Assembly (NCBI GenBank): GCA_002943765.1
Contig: PQWQ01000008.1
Coordinates: forward strand, 1,550,001-1,614,000
Reading direction: 5' to 3'
From: Psoroptes ovis
Taxonomy: Eukaryota; Arthropoda; Arachnida; Sarcoptiformes; Psoroptidae
DNA: 64,000 bases
Below are positions 1-10,755 of this stretch, piece after piece. Under the pieces are notes generated by a model. The model saw only the letters and a list, made by a program, of their open reading frames with translations, did no database searches and was not told the origin of the DNA. Every line of letters begins with the position of its first letter. Within the stretch, counting starts at the first letter, position 1. Both the position numbers and the translations under genes were made by a program.

Positions 1-1107
1 CAGTGATTTTTGTGATTTTTGAATTTGAATTTTCAAAATTTTGAAAATTCAAATTGATTCGATTTGATTCCCCTTGTTTGAAATTTACCATTTAAAATTT
101 GATTATTTTGATAATTATTATTATTATTATGATCGATTGAAAACATGTTTAAGATTAGTGTTTTTGTGCATGTTTTCCATGTTATCCAGTGTTTTGTTCC
201 ATGTTATTATAGTGTATTGCCATGTATTGACTAAATATATCGTGTACAAGTGATTATTATTTGAATTTTCATGTTTTTTCTTTGTTATTTTTCATTATTT
301 TTTTCACAATGAATTGAAATTGTTTTCCCAAATTGTTTTCCCCAATATAATAATATACCAAAGAACGAACGAACTAACGAATAATGATGATAGATTGATC
401 AATCAATCAATCATAGATTTACGGAAGTAAATTTTCCATCTCTCGTATTTTCTTTCCCAGCCAAAATACGAAAATAATTCTCTTTGATTGATCGTATATT
501 ATGGTGATTTAAATTCATTTCAAATTCAAAACACATTGGAAACATTTATGCCCATATTTCCAACAATAAACAACAGCATTAAACAGTAGTAAACAGCAGC
601 AGCAGCAGCAGCAGCGGCAGTTACCTGTTATAATTAGCAATAATTCATTATAATGAAACATTCACAAAAATTGTTTTTAAATAATCTCTTTTAACCATTG
701 TGTAACAATAGCTTACCATTGTTTTATTTGCGAATACTACCTGTTGCTATATTGTTCCTATCGGGGAGATTGCGTTTACCTGTTGTTGCTGCTGTTGGTT
801 GGTGTTATTTTTATCATTATTATTGCTGCTTATTGTATTTTACCTGTCACATTTTTTACCTGATTGTTTCCAATTGTTTTTTGGCTGGGAAAAACACTGA
901 GAAAATTTTGACTGTTTGTTTGTTAGTGTTTTGAACCAATTATCTGCCATTTTTCAGCGATTTTCTACAACGATTGCCACGGCTACCTGTGTGAAGACCT
1001 TTCTGAAGACCTTTGGCTTCATAAACTTTGTGAATTGTTTGTGTGATTGAATCGTGTTCGTGTGATTTGTTCTGTGATTTACTTGGGTCTTCCCTTGGTG
1101 AAGAAAT
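1..1107. other. AT-rich 5' flank of the MTUS1-like gene
   Basis: No convincing coding exon is seen. The stretch is AT-rich with short homopolymers, a CAG-rich run near 594-620 and several small open frames without domain character. It probably holds promoter and untranslated leader sequence for the plus-strand gene starting at 1108, but no core promoter element can be assigned with confidence. Confidence 0.5.
594..620 (+). repeat. CAG trinucleotide microsatellite
   Basis: About eight tandem CAG units with one interruption (CGG), in non-coding sequence upstream of the first gene. Probably length-polymorphic. Confidence 0.8.
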
Positions 1108-4100
1108 ATGCACATCAAATGGCACCGAAATCTTGATGGCCGATCATCGGCGAACGATGGCGGTCCACCAACGCCGACCCCATCATCGATCAATGATCAT
1201 GAATCAACGATGAATCAATCGACTATTAGCAGTAATGAAGATCAAAAACTGCCACTTCTGACCAAGCGATGTTCGGCCATAAGATTTGCGGCCAACGTCG
1301 CCGATGATGATCAAGATGGTGGTCATAATGGTGATGGCCATGTCCCGAATCATGACAAATCCAAATTCAATTCGATCATGAAGACCGTATTTTGCCTGCG
1401 GTCACATCATTCGAATAAATCGAAATCAAAGCCGAACATCGGGACTAAATCCCCGAACGACCGCTGTGATCAACCGTTGATCGATGAACCGTTGATGATC
1501 GATGAAGATGATTCGATCGCTTCAACCAACAGCGACACGGACAGTGCTTACGCCAGTTGTGATAATTCATCATCATCATCATCAGTGTCTTCACCATCGT
1601 TACCACCGTTGCTGTCGCCGAAAGGTGACCAGTCTTCGGCTGCGGCAGCAGCGGCCGCAGCCGCAGCCAAAGCATCACCACTGCCCATCACCAAAGTGTT
1701 GGTCAAATTCATCGACGACGAACCTTGTCGTACGACACCGATTATCATTGATAAATCAGAGCTGAATCAGCTGAAGACTTCGGATAATGATAACCATAAA
1801 CATTTACATGGAATATTGCGTAATAATGGCCATGTAATGGCTGCGCAACCTTCATCACCCTCATCGACAACAATCAAATTCAACGATGATCATTCAACCC
1901 TTTCAACATCGACATCGACCACTAAACGTGTACATTTTGCCAAACCGCTGCCATCATCAATCATTTATATTGTTTGAGTCTGTTAACCTTCAATTTACCT
2001 TCGGTATTTGTCATTTGCCTCGTTCGATTTTGCCTCATTGAATTATGCTTATAAGGGTTCAAAGGGTTAAACCTTGATTAATTTCTTCTCTTTGTTTTTC
2101 CACAGGCAAAAATGCTCGATCATTCGCCAAACCAACGAGCAGCTATCTGCGTAAAGCATCCGTACCGGCGACAGCTGCTAAACCTTCGTCAGCAACAACC
2201 TCCATAACGGCCACAAATGAGTCACTATCAAGACAATCATCGAATAAATCGATACCATCGTTATTGTCACATGTTAAAACATCATCAACGACAGCAGCGC
2301 CATCAACAATCGATGGTTCACGATCAACCAAAGCATCGATTAAACCATCTTCGAAACAAATTTTACCACCAAAACGTTCACCGACCATAACATTGTTGAA
2401 TACGCTAGCTCATCAACAATCGAATTCGAACATTGCTAAATCAACAGCCTCATCAACATCTTCGAGGCGTTCATCGATTACATCGCCAACCACACGGCCG
2501 CTGATCAATTTAAACACGAATAAAAAAGATATTCTCCAACAGTATCAACTGTTGGAAAATCTTTGTTATGATCAACAATTATTATTGGATCAATGTGATC
2601 ATGAACAGCGACAAGCAGAGCTTAAAATCAATGGTTTTATCGTACTGTTTTCATATTTACTATCAGAGGTATTTGACTTTTGAATTATTCTATTGATTCA
2701 TTAATTAATTTCGAATGATTTCTGTCCCAAAACAGTATCGGCCATTTGATACACCGCGATTGCGGGCCGAATTATTGGCAACGAATCAAAAATGTAGCCA
2801 ATTACATCGTGATTGTGGTAAGATTATGTCACATTTCGGCTGTTTATTTCGAATGTTTACCATTTTTGTTTTGGTTTTTGCCCGAATCGTAGAATTGGCC
2901 AAAGAAATATCCGAACAAAAACAAACGGAAATAAATCAATTAATGCAAAATGTAAATAATCTGATGAAAATTGTGGATGAACAAAATTCAGCGGCCAAAT
3001 CGAATCAAATGAAAATGACTGAGCTCGAAACGCGTAATCAACAAATGAATGATAAACATGACGCTCTTGAAAATGACCTTAAAGAATCACGGAATAAATT
3101 TGAAAACGAACACCAGCTTCGATGTGATATGGAAAAACGTATCGAAAAGCTGGACGCAATGCTTCGGTCAGATCGTAAATATCGTGAACTCAAAGAAAAA
3201 GTATCAAATTATGAAAAAGAAATCGACTCGCTGAACGTTGTAATCGATATGAAAACTCAACGTATACGGACGTTGGAGAATGATAAAATGCGTCAAGAAC
3301 TGGAACTGGTCGATTATGAACAATTAAAAGAATCACATCAACAGTTGCAACGGGAAAATGAAGCCCTTACCGAAGCGCTAGGAATGAAAGCAAGAAAAAA
3401 TGCTGAACAAAGTAAAGAACTGGATCTGTTGCGATCGGAATTGAAACGTGAAACCAATGAACGTAAACGCTTGGCCATCCGCTATGATACGTTGGAATTT
3501 CAGTTGAATGAAAGTAGAAATCTGTTGAATACATTCAACGCTACCAGTGGTGATATGAATGATACACCGCCATCACCACAGCTGGCGCCATCTTCGAACC
3601 AAAAATTGGATGATCACCAAACACCAAACAATGATAATAGTTATTATCATACACCATTACAGCAACAACCTTCGCCAACATCATCCTCAACATCATCGAA
3701 TGGTAACCATTTCGTTGATTCCACGCGTAAATCACGTACCGCAACATCAAATGGTTCGAAAAATATCGTTCGGCAATTGTTTTGTTCGACACCGTATACG
3801 ACCACATCAGCAGCAGCCGCAGCACCGGCAAGTCCCCAGCAGCAGCAACAACAATTCATCAATCAATCACGTTATCATTATCAACATCAAGATCCGATTA
3901 GCCATCATCATCATCATCATCAAGATGATTCAATGAAAAAGTTGATCAACTCATCATCGAATAATGATAATTCGAATGTTCATCGTTTACCTGAAGTTGT
4001 ACTGAGCAGTATGACCAATCATCGTTCATTTAATCACAATAATTGTCATGGTAATAACCCTAATCAATTTAGTCATAAACGTAATAATTCATTGTTGATG

Positions 4101-4409
4101 ATGATGGCTGTTGATCCAGCTAATAATTGTAATCATCAACCGCTGCCATCAACTACACCAGCGACACCTACATCAGTATCATCATCGCGATCATCATCAC
4201 CACCGTTGCTGCCGCCACCGCCACCTGTATCCTCATCATCGACAACAACGCCTACATCATTGCCACAATCATTTAATCATCAATCAATGACTGCATCGAA
4301 AAATTATCATCATCATCCGACTACGCAAGATATGAATGATCCATTATCGACTGATTCATCATTGACAACAACATTTTCATCGAATAGTGAATGTCGATTT
4401 TCAGAATAA
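1108..4409 (+). CDS. MTUS1/ATIP-like coiled-coil microtubule-associated protein
   Basis: The supported exons are 2106-2668, 2736-2817 and 2893-4409, preceded by an exon from ATG 1108. The 2818-2892 intron (75 bp, gtaag...tag) is a multiple of three without stops, so reading straight through adds a hydrophobic stretch unlike the surrounding coiled coil; splicing gives CELAKEISEQ. Joining exon 1 at 1927 (donor GTGTAC) or 1819 (donor GTAATA) keeps frame; the first option gives 993 residues. The segment ending YLLSE and the long coiled coil with EIDSLNVVIDMK, QRENEALTEAL and ETNERKRL match, in order, the C-terminal half of vertebrate MTUS1/MTUS2 as I recall them. Those proteins bind microtubules and their plus ends. 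The C-terminal third (from about 3540) is low complexity, rich in Ser, His, Asn and Pro. The first-exon connection is the weakest point, and exon 1 could belong to a separate transcript. Confidence 0.7.
1810..1977 (+). other. Paired PP1-docking motifs (SILK-type and RVxF-type) at the end of the first exon frame
   Basis: In the frame from 1108, GILR lies at residues 235-238 (1810-1821) and RVHF at 274-277 (1927-1938), preceded by Lys. The frame then runs to a stop at 1975-1977, ending IYIV. A [GS]IL[RK] motif followed at a distance by a basic-RVxF motif is the known double docking arrangement for the protein phosphatase 1 catalytic subunit, as in inhibitor-2. The hydrophobic last residues could be a class II PDZ ligand. 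Function is inferred from short motifs only. Confidence 0.45.
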
Positions 4410-4856
4410 TAAGACTAGAGGGTTACCACCTTGTGAATTTCGAAAAAATTTCCGATCCTAAAACAAGCATTTGTCCTAGTCACACACATTGTATTTACTG
4501 GTATTTTGACAAGTGTTTGCCTGATTGGCGATTTTTCTTTGATTCGAATAGATTCGAACAGGTTTAACCCTTTCATTTTCTACTCGGCTTATTATCAGAA
4601 CACATTCCTAAATCTGAATCTTGAATAATTGACTGATTAACCTTCGTATTTTGTTTTTGTTTATTTTCTCTCGAATAATTGATTGGTCAATCGACCGATC
4701 AATCGATTAATCAATGATCAAATTCATACATGAATATAATAATTTGAAATAAAAAAAAATTTTGTTTATTTTACAAAGATTTCATTGTTTATTCTTTTCA
4801 AATTTCGAGCAATTCGAATCGATTTAATCGAATTGAATTGAATCGAATCAAAGGCT
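4410..4856. other. Convergent 3' region between the MTUS1-like and COPS7 genes
   Basis: This AT-rich stretch holds the 3' untranslated ends of two converging genes. An AATAAA-type signal lies near 4747-4753 for the plus-strand gene, and a TTTATT (its reverse complement) near 4788-4794 could serve the minus-strand gene. No additional gene is seen. Confidence 0.5.
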
Positions 4857-5917
4857 TCAATTCTCACGACGCCATGACTTGTTAAGGTTTGAATTTTTAA
4901 ATGAACTTTTCAACGAACGACATTGCATTCGTTTGGTTTTTTGTCCACCACCACCTATGGTACCATTATTTGTATTATCAACATTCGATAAATTATAAAC
5001 ATTATTCATATCGGTCATAATAACATCATCAACAACAACATTATCAGTGGATGATTGTTTAAGATTTTTACGAATAGTTTGAATTTTTGTTTCCAATTGT
5101 TGTTTCGAACGAATGGAATCTTCTTTGACGTTATTTGCTTGTTGTATTTGATGTTCAATATTCGATAAAATTGTTTCACATGTACGACACCATTCATTTA
5201 GGACATTCGTAATGATTTCATAATCTTCTGGCCGTACATCTCGTGCAATTGTTTCATCAATTTCCAGTCGATTATTACGTTGATCCATTGTTCCTGTGTA
5301 ATTTGAATGATTTGATTAATTTTAATGTTTTTTTCGAATGCCGAAGGTACTAACCTTTGATGATATTTGCATAAATTATTTGTATAATCATATCTTCCAA
5401 TTGGCGAACATTATCAATGTCCAGCTCTTTCATCAATACATCATATGATATATGACGATGATAACGTGCTAATGATACGATGGATAAATGACGTAATTTT
5501 TGTTGCATTAGTTCACTCAGATCAGGCAACGAATCAGGTCTCTCAAATTTTTGTTTACGATAATCAGCATATGTACCATATGCAAATATATTCAACAAAT
5601 TCAAATATGGTTCATATTCAGTGTTGGCCAATGAACGAATATTCGTGACATCGAGTAGCTCACCGAATACATGTATTGATGGTGATTCTAGGGCCTGGTG
5701 GTTTTCAAATGGATGAAATGGTTTAAATTCAGACTCAAATTAATCAAACACCAACCTGACAAATGATTTCGATCAAACGCCGTGGATCATTGACGACCTG
5801 TTCAGCTTGTTGAACATATTTTTGTAAATGTTTATTTGAACCAGCATCAGATTTATGTGGTGGCTGCTGCTGCTGTTGTTGCTGTTGATTACAAGCAAAA
5901 TTGTATTCAGTTTCCAT
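4857..5917 (-). CDS. COPS7: COP9 signalosome subunit 7
   Basis: Three exons on the minus strand, 5917-5756, 5694-5355 and 5293-4857, with GT...AG introns of 61 bp each and consistent phase, give 312 residues. The product is a subunit of the COP9 signalosome, the complex that removes NEDD8 from cullins. The family-typical strings HVFGELLD, FAYGTYADY, KLRHLSIVSLA, NVRQLEDMIIQ and DQRNNRLEID, followed by RDV, NEWC and CETIL, appear in the order seen in vertebrate COPS7A/B, covering the PCI/winged-helix domain and the C-terminal helix. The N-terminus carries a short Gln run (CAG/CAA codons) not usual in vertebrate homologues. The start is the only ATG before the first exon frame. It lies upstream of the MKRN2OS-like gene end, on the same strand. 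Confidence 0.95.
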
Positions 5918-6227
5918 GTTTTATTTATTCGGTTTTAAATCGTCGAAATTTTCAAAATTATTTGTGAGAAATTAAAATAAGAAAAATGAAAACAAAAGAA
6001 AATGCGCGACCGAAATGAAAGTAAATAAATGGGGAGAAAAATTTAAAGTCGTCCTCTATGAATGGCCCTTTCGAAAGAATTTTTGAAAAATCGAATTTTT
6101 TTGACGAAAAATTTTTTGAATTTTTTTTTTAAGAGAAAATTTACAAAAATTTTAATTAATTTTCTAATTAATCTAAATTAATTAATTAATTTTAATTATT
6201 TATTCAGTTTTTTGTATGATACAATCA
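5918..6227. other. Short intergenic spacer
   Basis: About 310 bp of AT-rich sequence between the COPS7 start and the stop of the MKRN2OS-like gene. It includes an AATTAATTAATT tract near 6150-6190. It must hold the COPS7 promoter and the 3' end of the next gene; no gene or clear element is seen. Confidence 0.5.
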
Positions 6228-7103
6228 TCACCCGCCCAATATAACATAACCATCGGTACATATTTTACGATATAATGATATATATCTGGCCAACAATCTT
6301 GTTCGCGGTACAATATAATGTTCACAAAATTTTGTCTTACAACGAATAATATCATCATTTAATATTGGTTTTATTTGATTAAATTTCCGTAGAAATTCAA
6401 GAACGAAATCAAAACAATTATTATCCAGTGAATGATACATTGATTTCGTCCAACGTTCATCATTTCGAATGAATTCTATCAATTTTTCATCCCATATACG
6501 ATAATTTTCATTCAATTTTTCTCCATAATCGTTATTGTTGTTGTTAATATTATCAATATTATTATTATGACTGAATATATTAATTATCAAACATGATTGC
6601 CATCCATCATCGCCATCATCATCATTACAATCATCATTATCGATGATATTGACGCCATTTGAATTGAATTCAACAATTTTACCATCGGACATTGTCAGAC
6701 AAATATGTAGATCGGATGTATTTTTATAATCACTTTGAATAAGTTCAAAGGTAAGAATTAATTATTGAAATTCTTATCATAAAATAAAGATCTCATACCA
6801 TAAAAAATTTCCTTTGGTAGGTCGAATAGCCAACGAACATCGAGATTTATTTGCCGCTTTCAACGGATTTGGTAATGTTTTTATTTCAATATATTCATCA
6901 TCATTTTGGCCATCATTTAATTCTAATTCTTTATTACATACAGGACAAATTTTCGGACAATCAAAGCAAAATATACGAATATTATTATTATTATTATTAT
7001 TATTGGCACAATTATGTTTGAAAATTATTATTTGTTTATTTGTAGATTTCTCTGCTGTTGCTGGTGTTTTTTCTTTGTTGATCATTATTTCATCAAAATT
7101 CAT
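6228..7103 (-). CDS. MKRN2OS: MKRN2 opposite-strand (MKRN2OS) family protein
   Basis: Two exons on the minus strand, 7103-6799 and 6732-6228, with a 66-bp intron, give 269 residues. Splicing joins NFL to CDYKNTSDLH, which fits the family pattern TFLREYDGRSDLH of the human protein as I recall it. Other matching blocks are IIIFKHNC near the start, CPKICPVC (a paired-Cys segment), SLAIRPTKG, NCFDFVLEFL and the C-terminal HYIVPRTRLLARYISLYR. The biochemical function of this family is not established; the name only reflects genomic position in mammals, and no makorin gene is seen here. An Asn/Asp-rich insert around the middle is low complexity. It sits between COPS7 and the AAA ATPase, all on the minus strand. 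Confidence 0.9.
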
Positions 7104-8020
7104 CGTAATTACTGCAGTTATTATTACAATTGTTTAATTACACAAATTTTCATCACAGAAAACAAATAGATTATCATTTATTCATATGAGAATCGTTGAA
7201 TACTGCAAAACAAGTTACAAGAATCATCATAAATCTCATGAACACAAATGTGAACACACACACACAATTCAAAAATCGAGTTTTGGTGGTGGAAAGATAT
7301 GCGAATGAAAAACAAATAATGGAAAATATATTGTGTTTTGCTACTTTGTTTTAAATTCAATTGCATGTGTTGTTGTTGTTGTTGTCCAACAAATTTTGTT
7401 TATTTATTTATTCAAAAATACAATCAAAAACAATAATAATAATCATAACAAGCAGCAACGAAAAATGGATATGAAAACAACAAAATATGAAAGGTAAATA
7501 TTAGATTGTCCGAAAAGTTCTGACCGATTTTCATGAACAACTATTGTGATTAAGCGGAATGAACTTTTAGGACAACCTAAATATAAAAAGTAAATAAAAT
7601 TAAATAGGAAAAAAAAACAAGACAAACCGGTCTTGAATCATTCATTCATAATAATTTCATAATTTTTTTCAATTTTTAAATTGGATTTTTTTTTCATTTC
7701 TTTTCTTTCATTTTTGAATAGATAATGTAATAATCAAATGAATGAATGATAACAATAATCATAATCATTTCTCATATTGTTTTGGAATGGAAAAACTTCT
7801 TCATTTTCCGATGAATGCTTTTCCGCATTTGGTGGTGAATATATGCGAAGAAAGAAGAAGAAGAAAGAAGAGAATCTATTTTTAAAGTCCCCTTTGCACC
7901 AATAAGGAACAATCACAAAATGATTTTTCGTAAGAAAAAAAAATGAAATGAAATGAAATTAATGTTCATTGAAGCAAATTATCATAATGATTTGGTTTGT
8001 TGTCTTCATTAATCAATTGA
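7104..8020. other. Intergenic spacer with one fold-back element
   Basis: AT-rich sequence with short GT and GAAGAA-like runs and one copy of the TTAGGTTGTCC element family at 7501-7580. No coding exon is supported. It contains the promoter side of the MKRN2OS-like gene and the 3' side of the AAA ATPase gene. Confidence 0.5.
7501..7580. mobile_element. TA-flanked fold-back element, family A copy 1
   Basis: Starts TTAGATTGTCCGAAAAGTTC and ends with the inverted equivalent CTTTTAGGACAACCTAA. The interior (CATGAACAACTATTGTGATT) is like copies near 29100 and 42578, defining a subtype. No coding capacity. Confidence 0.75.
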
Positions 8021-10755
8021 TTACATAATATTGAATTTGGATGCAAATTTTTCATAAAATTCTATTGTTTCTGGCGATGTTTGTGGACGTATTAGATTGA
8101 ATGATTGAAGAAAATATTGATAATCAATTTTATCATTATTTTGATTATTTTGTATCGACAATAATGCTGATCGTTGACATATGGCTTGAATTTCGGCTCC
8201 TGAATAACCATCAGATTTTTGTGCTAATGTATCTATCAATTGATCAAAAGTTATAGCTTCATCATTATCATCATTGGTGTAATCGATAGGCATTTTCGTT
8301 AAACGAATCCGGAATATTTCTTTACGTGTTTCATAATCAGGTAATGGTACATATACAATTGAATCTAATCGACCAGGCCGTAGTAATGCTTTATCGACAA
8401 TATCTGGCCGATTTGTAGCTGCAATTATGACTACTTTTTCTAGCTTTTCAATACCATCAATTTCGGTCAATAGCTGCGCTAATACACGATCACCAACGGC
8501 TGAAGATTGACCAGTGTTACTATTAGCACCTCCACCACGTTCACTGGCTAATGCATCAATTTCATCGAAAAATAATATCGATGGTGATGCTGATCGTGCA
8601 TTTTTAAATATATCCCTAACAGAACGTTCAGATTCACCAACATATTTATTAAATAATTCTGGTCCTTTAATCGAAAAAAAATTCAATCCACTTTCACATG
8701 CTAATGCTTTGCCAATCATTGTTTTACAACAACCAGGTGGACCATACATTAATATACCTTTAGGTGGATCAATATTAAACCGAGTGAATATTTCTGGATG
8801 TTTGATTGGCAGGACGATACATTCTTCTAGTAATTGTTTCAATTTTGTCATACCACCAATATCAGACCATCGAATATTTGGTGTTTCTAATGGTGCCGTT
8901 ATTTCACGCATTACACTTGGTTTTGTTTGTAATATTAGTTGATACATTTTATCATATTCAATCTGAAGAGGTGGTTGATCTCCTTTTTGATCACCATATT
9001 TCATCATATAATTTTTACATAAGAGATGTAAATCACTACCACTAAAACCATGCGCCATTTCAATCAATTGCCGTATTTGTTCATCATTCAAATTATGTGG
9101 ATAATACGTTAAAATCTCTTTGAATATTAATTGACGATCATCAATGGTAGGTATTGGTACGCTGATTTCTATTTCAAATCTATCAATTTGTTTCAGCGAT
9201 AAATCAATCGATTCTGAACGATTAGTTATGCCAACGATTATAACATTTTTCGTATCATATCGCTTCAGTGTATCGAATAATAATTTAAACCATGATATCA
9301 TACGTTTTGTTTGAAATTGATCAGATTTATCCACGAATAAATCTTCTAAATTATCAACGAACAATACGATTGGCTGTAAATTGATTAAATTCTTAACAAA
9401 TTGATTAATTTTTTCATATTCGAATTGCTTGGATAGGAATATTATATTCGGCAAGGTGATTATATTCATTTGTCCGATTAATTTTTCCAGAAATTGCCGT
9501 ACTAACAATGTTTTACCGCAACCAGTTGGCCCAGTTATCAGTACATGTTTATGAGCGATTGTATCGTTTTGTAATTTGAAAATTTTCGCCAATAATTTTT
9601 GCTGATTTTTATAGCCGACAAATTTGATTTGATTTTTATTATTGGCAACTAATGCTTCCGTGTGTTGTTGACAAAATAATGGTTGAAATATTATTTTCGT
9701 TTCATCATTGATTAAATATGCTAATAGCTTTCGTTGTTGATGTTCAGTATTTAATGAATTCCGCTTTGATATTTGTAATAAATTAACGAATTCATTGATT
9801 AATGAATCATTTGATTCTTTACCACCATCATTATTATGATGATCATAATTTTTTGAATGTATTCTCAGCGAATATTCAACATTATTCATAATAATTTTCA
9901 ACGTATTTTGATCAAAATCAATAACTTTTTTTCGTAAATATTTTTTAATATTATTACAAATATTTAAATATATAATTTGATCCTGAAATTCTCGTTCAAA
10001 ACTTAAATAAATTGACGACAAACGTATTGAATTGATTTTTAAATTAATTTTCAATAATAATCTATGATTACTGTTTGAGAGTTTTTTCATCATTTGATCA
10101 TTATTAGAGTTGTTGTGATGGTTGAAACCGATTGATAATGAATTTTTAAACAAACCATATGATTGTACATTGAAAAATTGATATTCATTCGATAATAAAT
10201 CAATACATCTAATTGAATCATTTTCATTCATTTGTAATAATTCGAATAGCTCTTTGGATAAATAAATGATATTTTCATCATTTTGACCACTGGTTGATGG
10301 ATTGGCTTTGATTTTTTCTATATTTTTTGATTGAAAATAAAGGAAAATGTATTAAAATTTATCAAATTTAAAAGAAAATCATTATTCTTACCAACGGAAT
10401 TCGTATATAATATTGAATCATCAATCAAAAATGGTATATCAAATAGATTGATATTATTTTTAACGAACGATTCTTCAATGTTATCATTGATTAGCTGAAA
10501 ATATGATTGAATAAAATTTGAACATTGTCCAATATTATTCACACTATATGCATGTTTTTGTAAATATTGCCCAGTTGTTTGTATTTGACATTTATTACAT
10601 TTATGTATTTGATGATGTTGAATGTAATTTTTATCATCATAATTATTGACCATATTCGATAATGAATGGCGAACGTTTCGACGTGTTGCAGGTGATGAAT
10701 TTTTCGAGCTTATTTCTTGTAGCGAATGATTCAATTGTGCTGATGAATTCATCAT
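8021..10755 (-). CDS. AFG2A: AFG2/SPATA5-type AAA ATPase with degenerate first ATPase domain
   Basis: Two exons on the minus strand, 10755-10392 and 10317-8021, with a 74-bp intron, give 886 residues, close to the length of human SPATA5. AFG2/Drg1 proteins are hexameric AAA ATPases that release a shuttling factor from pre-60S ribosomal particles. The second ATPase domain is complete: WSDIGG, P-loop GPPGCCKT (about 647-654), KGPELFNKYVGESE, Walker B FFDEID (706-707), AATNRPD and RPGRLD. The first domain keeps its P-loop GPTGCGKT (about 384-391) but its Walker B is FVDNLEDLF, with Asn where the catalytic Glu should be, and the RPGRFD arginine-finger element is replaced by KQIDRFE. SPATA5L1 is the main alternative identity; the KGPELFNKYVGESE block favours SPATA5. 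The N-terminal 150 residues are poorly conserved. Confidence 0.88.

Noticed and set aside
698..934. Small hydrophobic open frame of 78 residues
   Set aside because: No ATG at its start (it begins with TTG), no neighbouring splice context and no recognisable motif.
3559..3936. His/Ile-rich open frame in another frame of the MTUS1-like gene
   Set aside because: It is a shadow of CAT/ATC-rich codons in the low-complexity C-terminal region.
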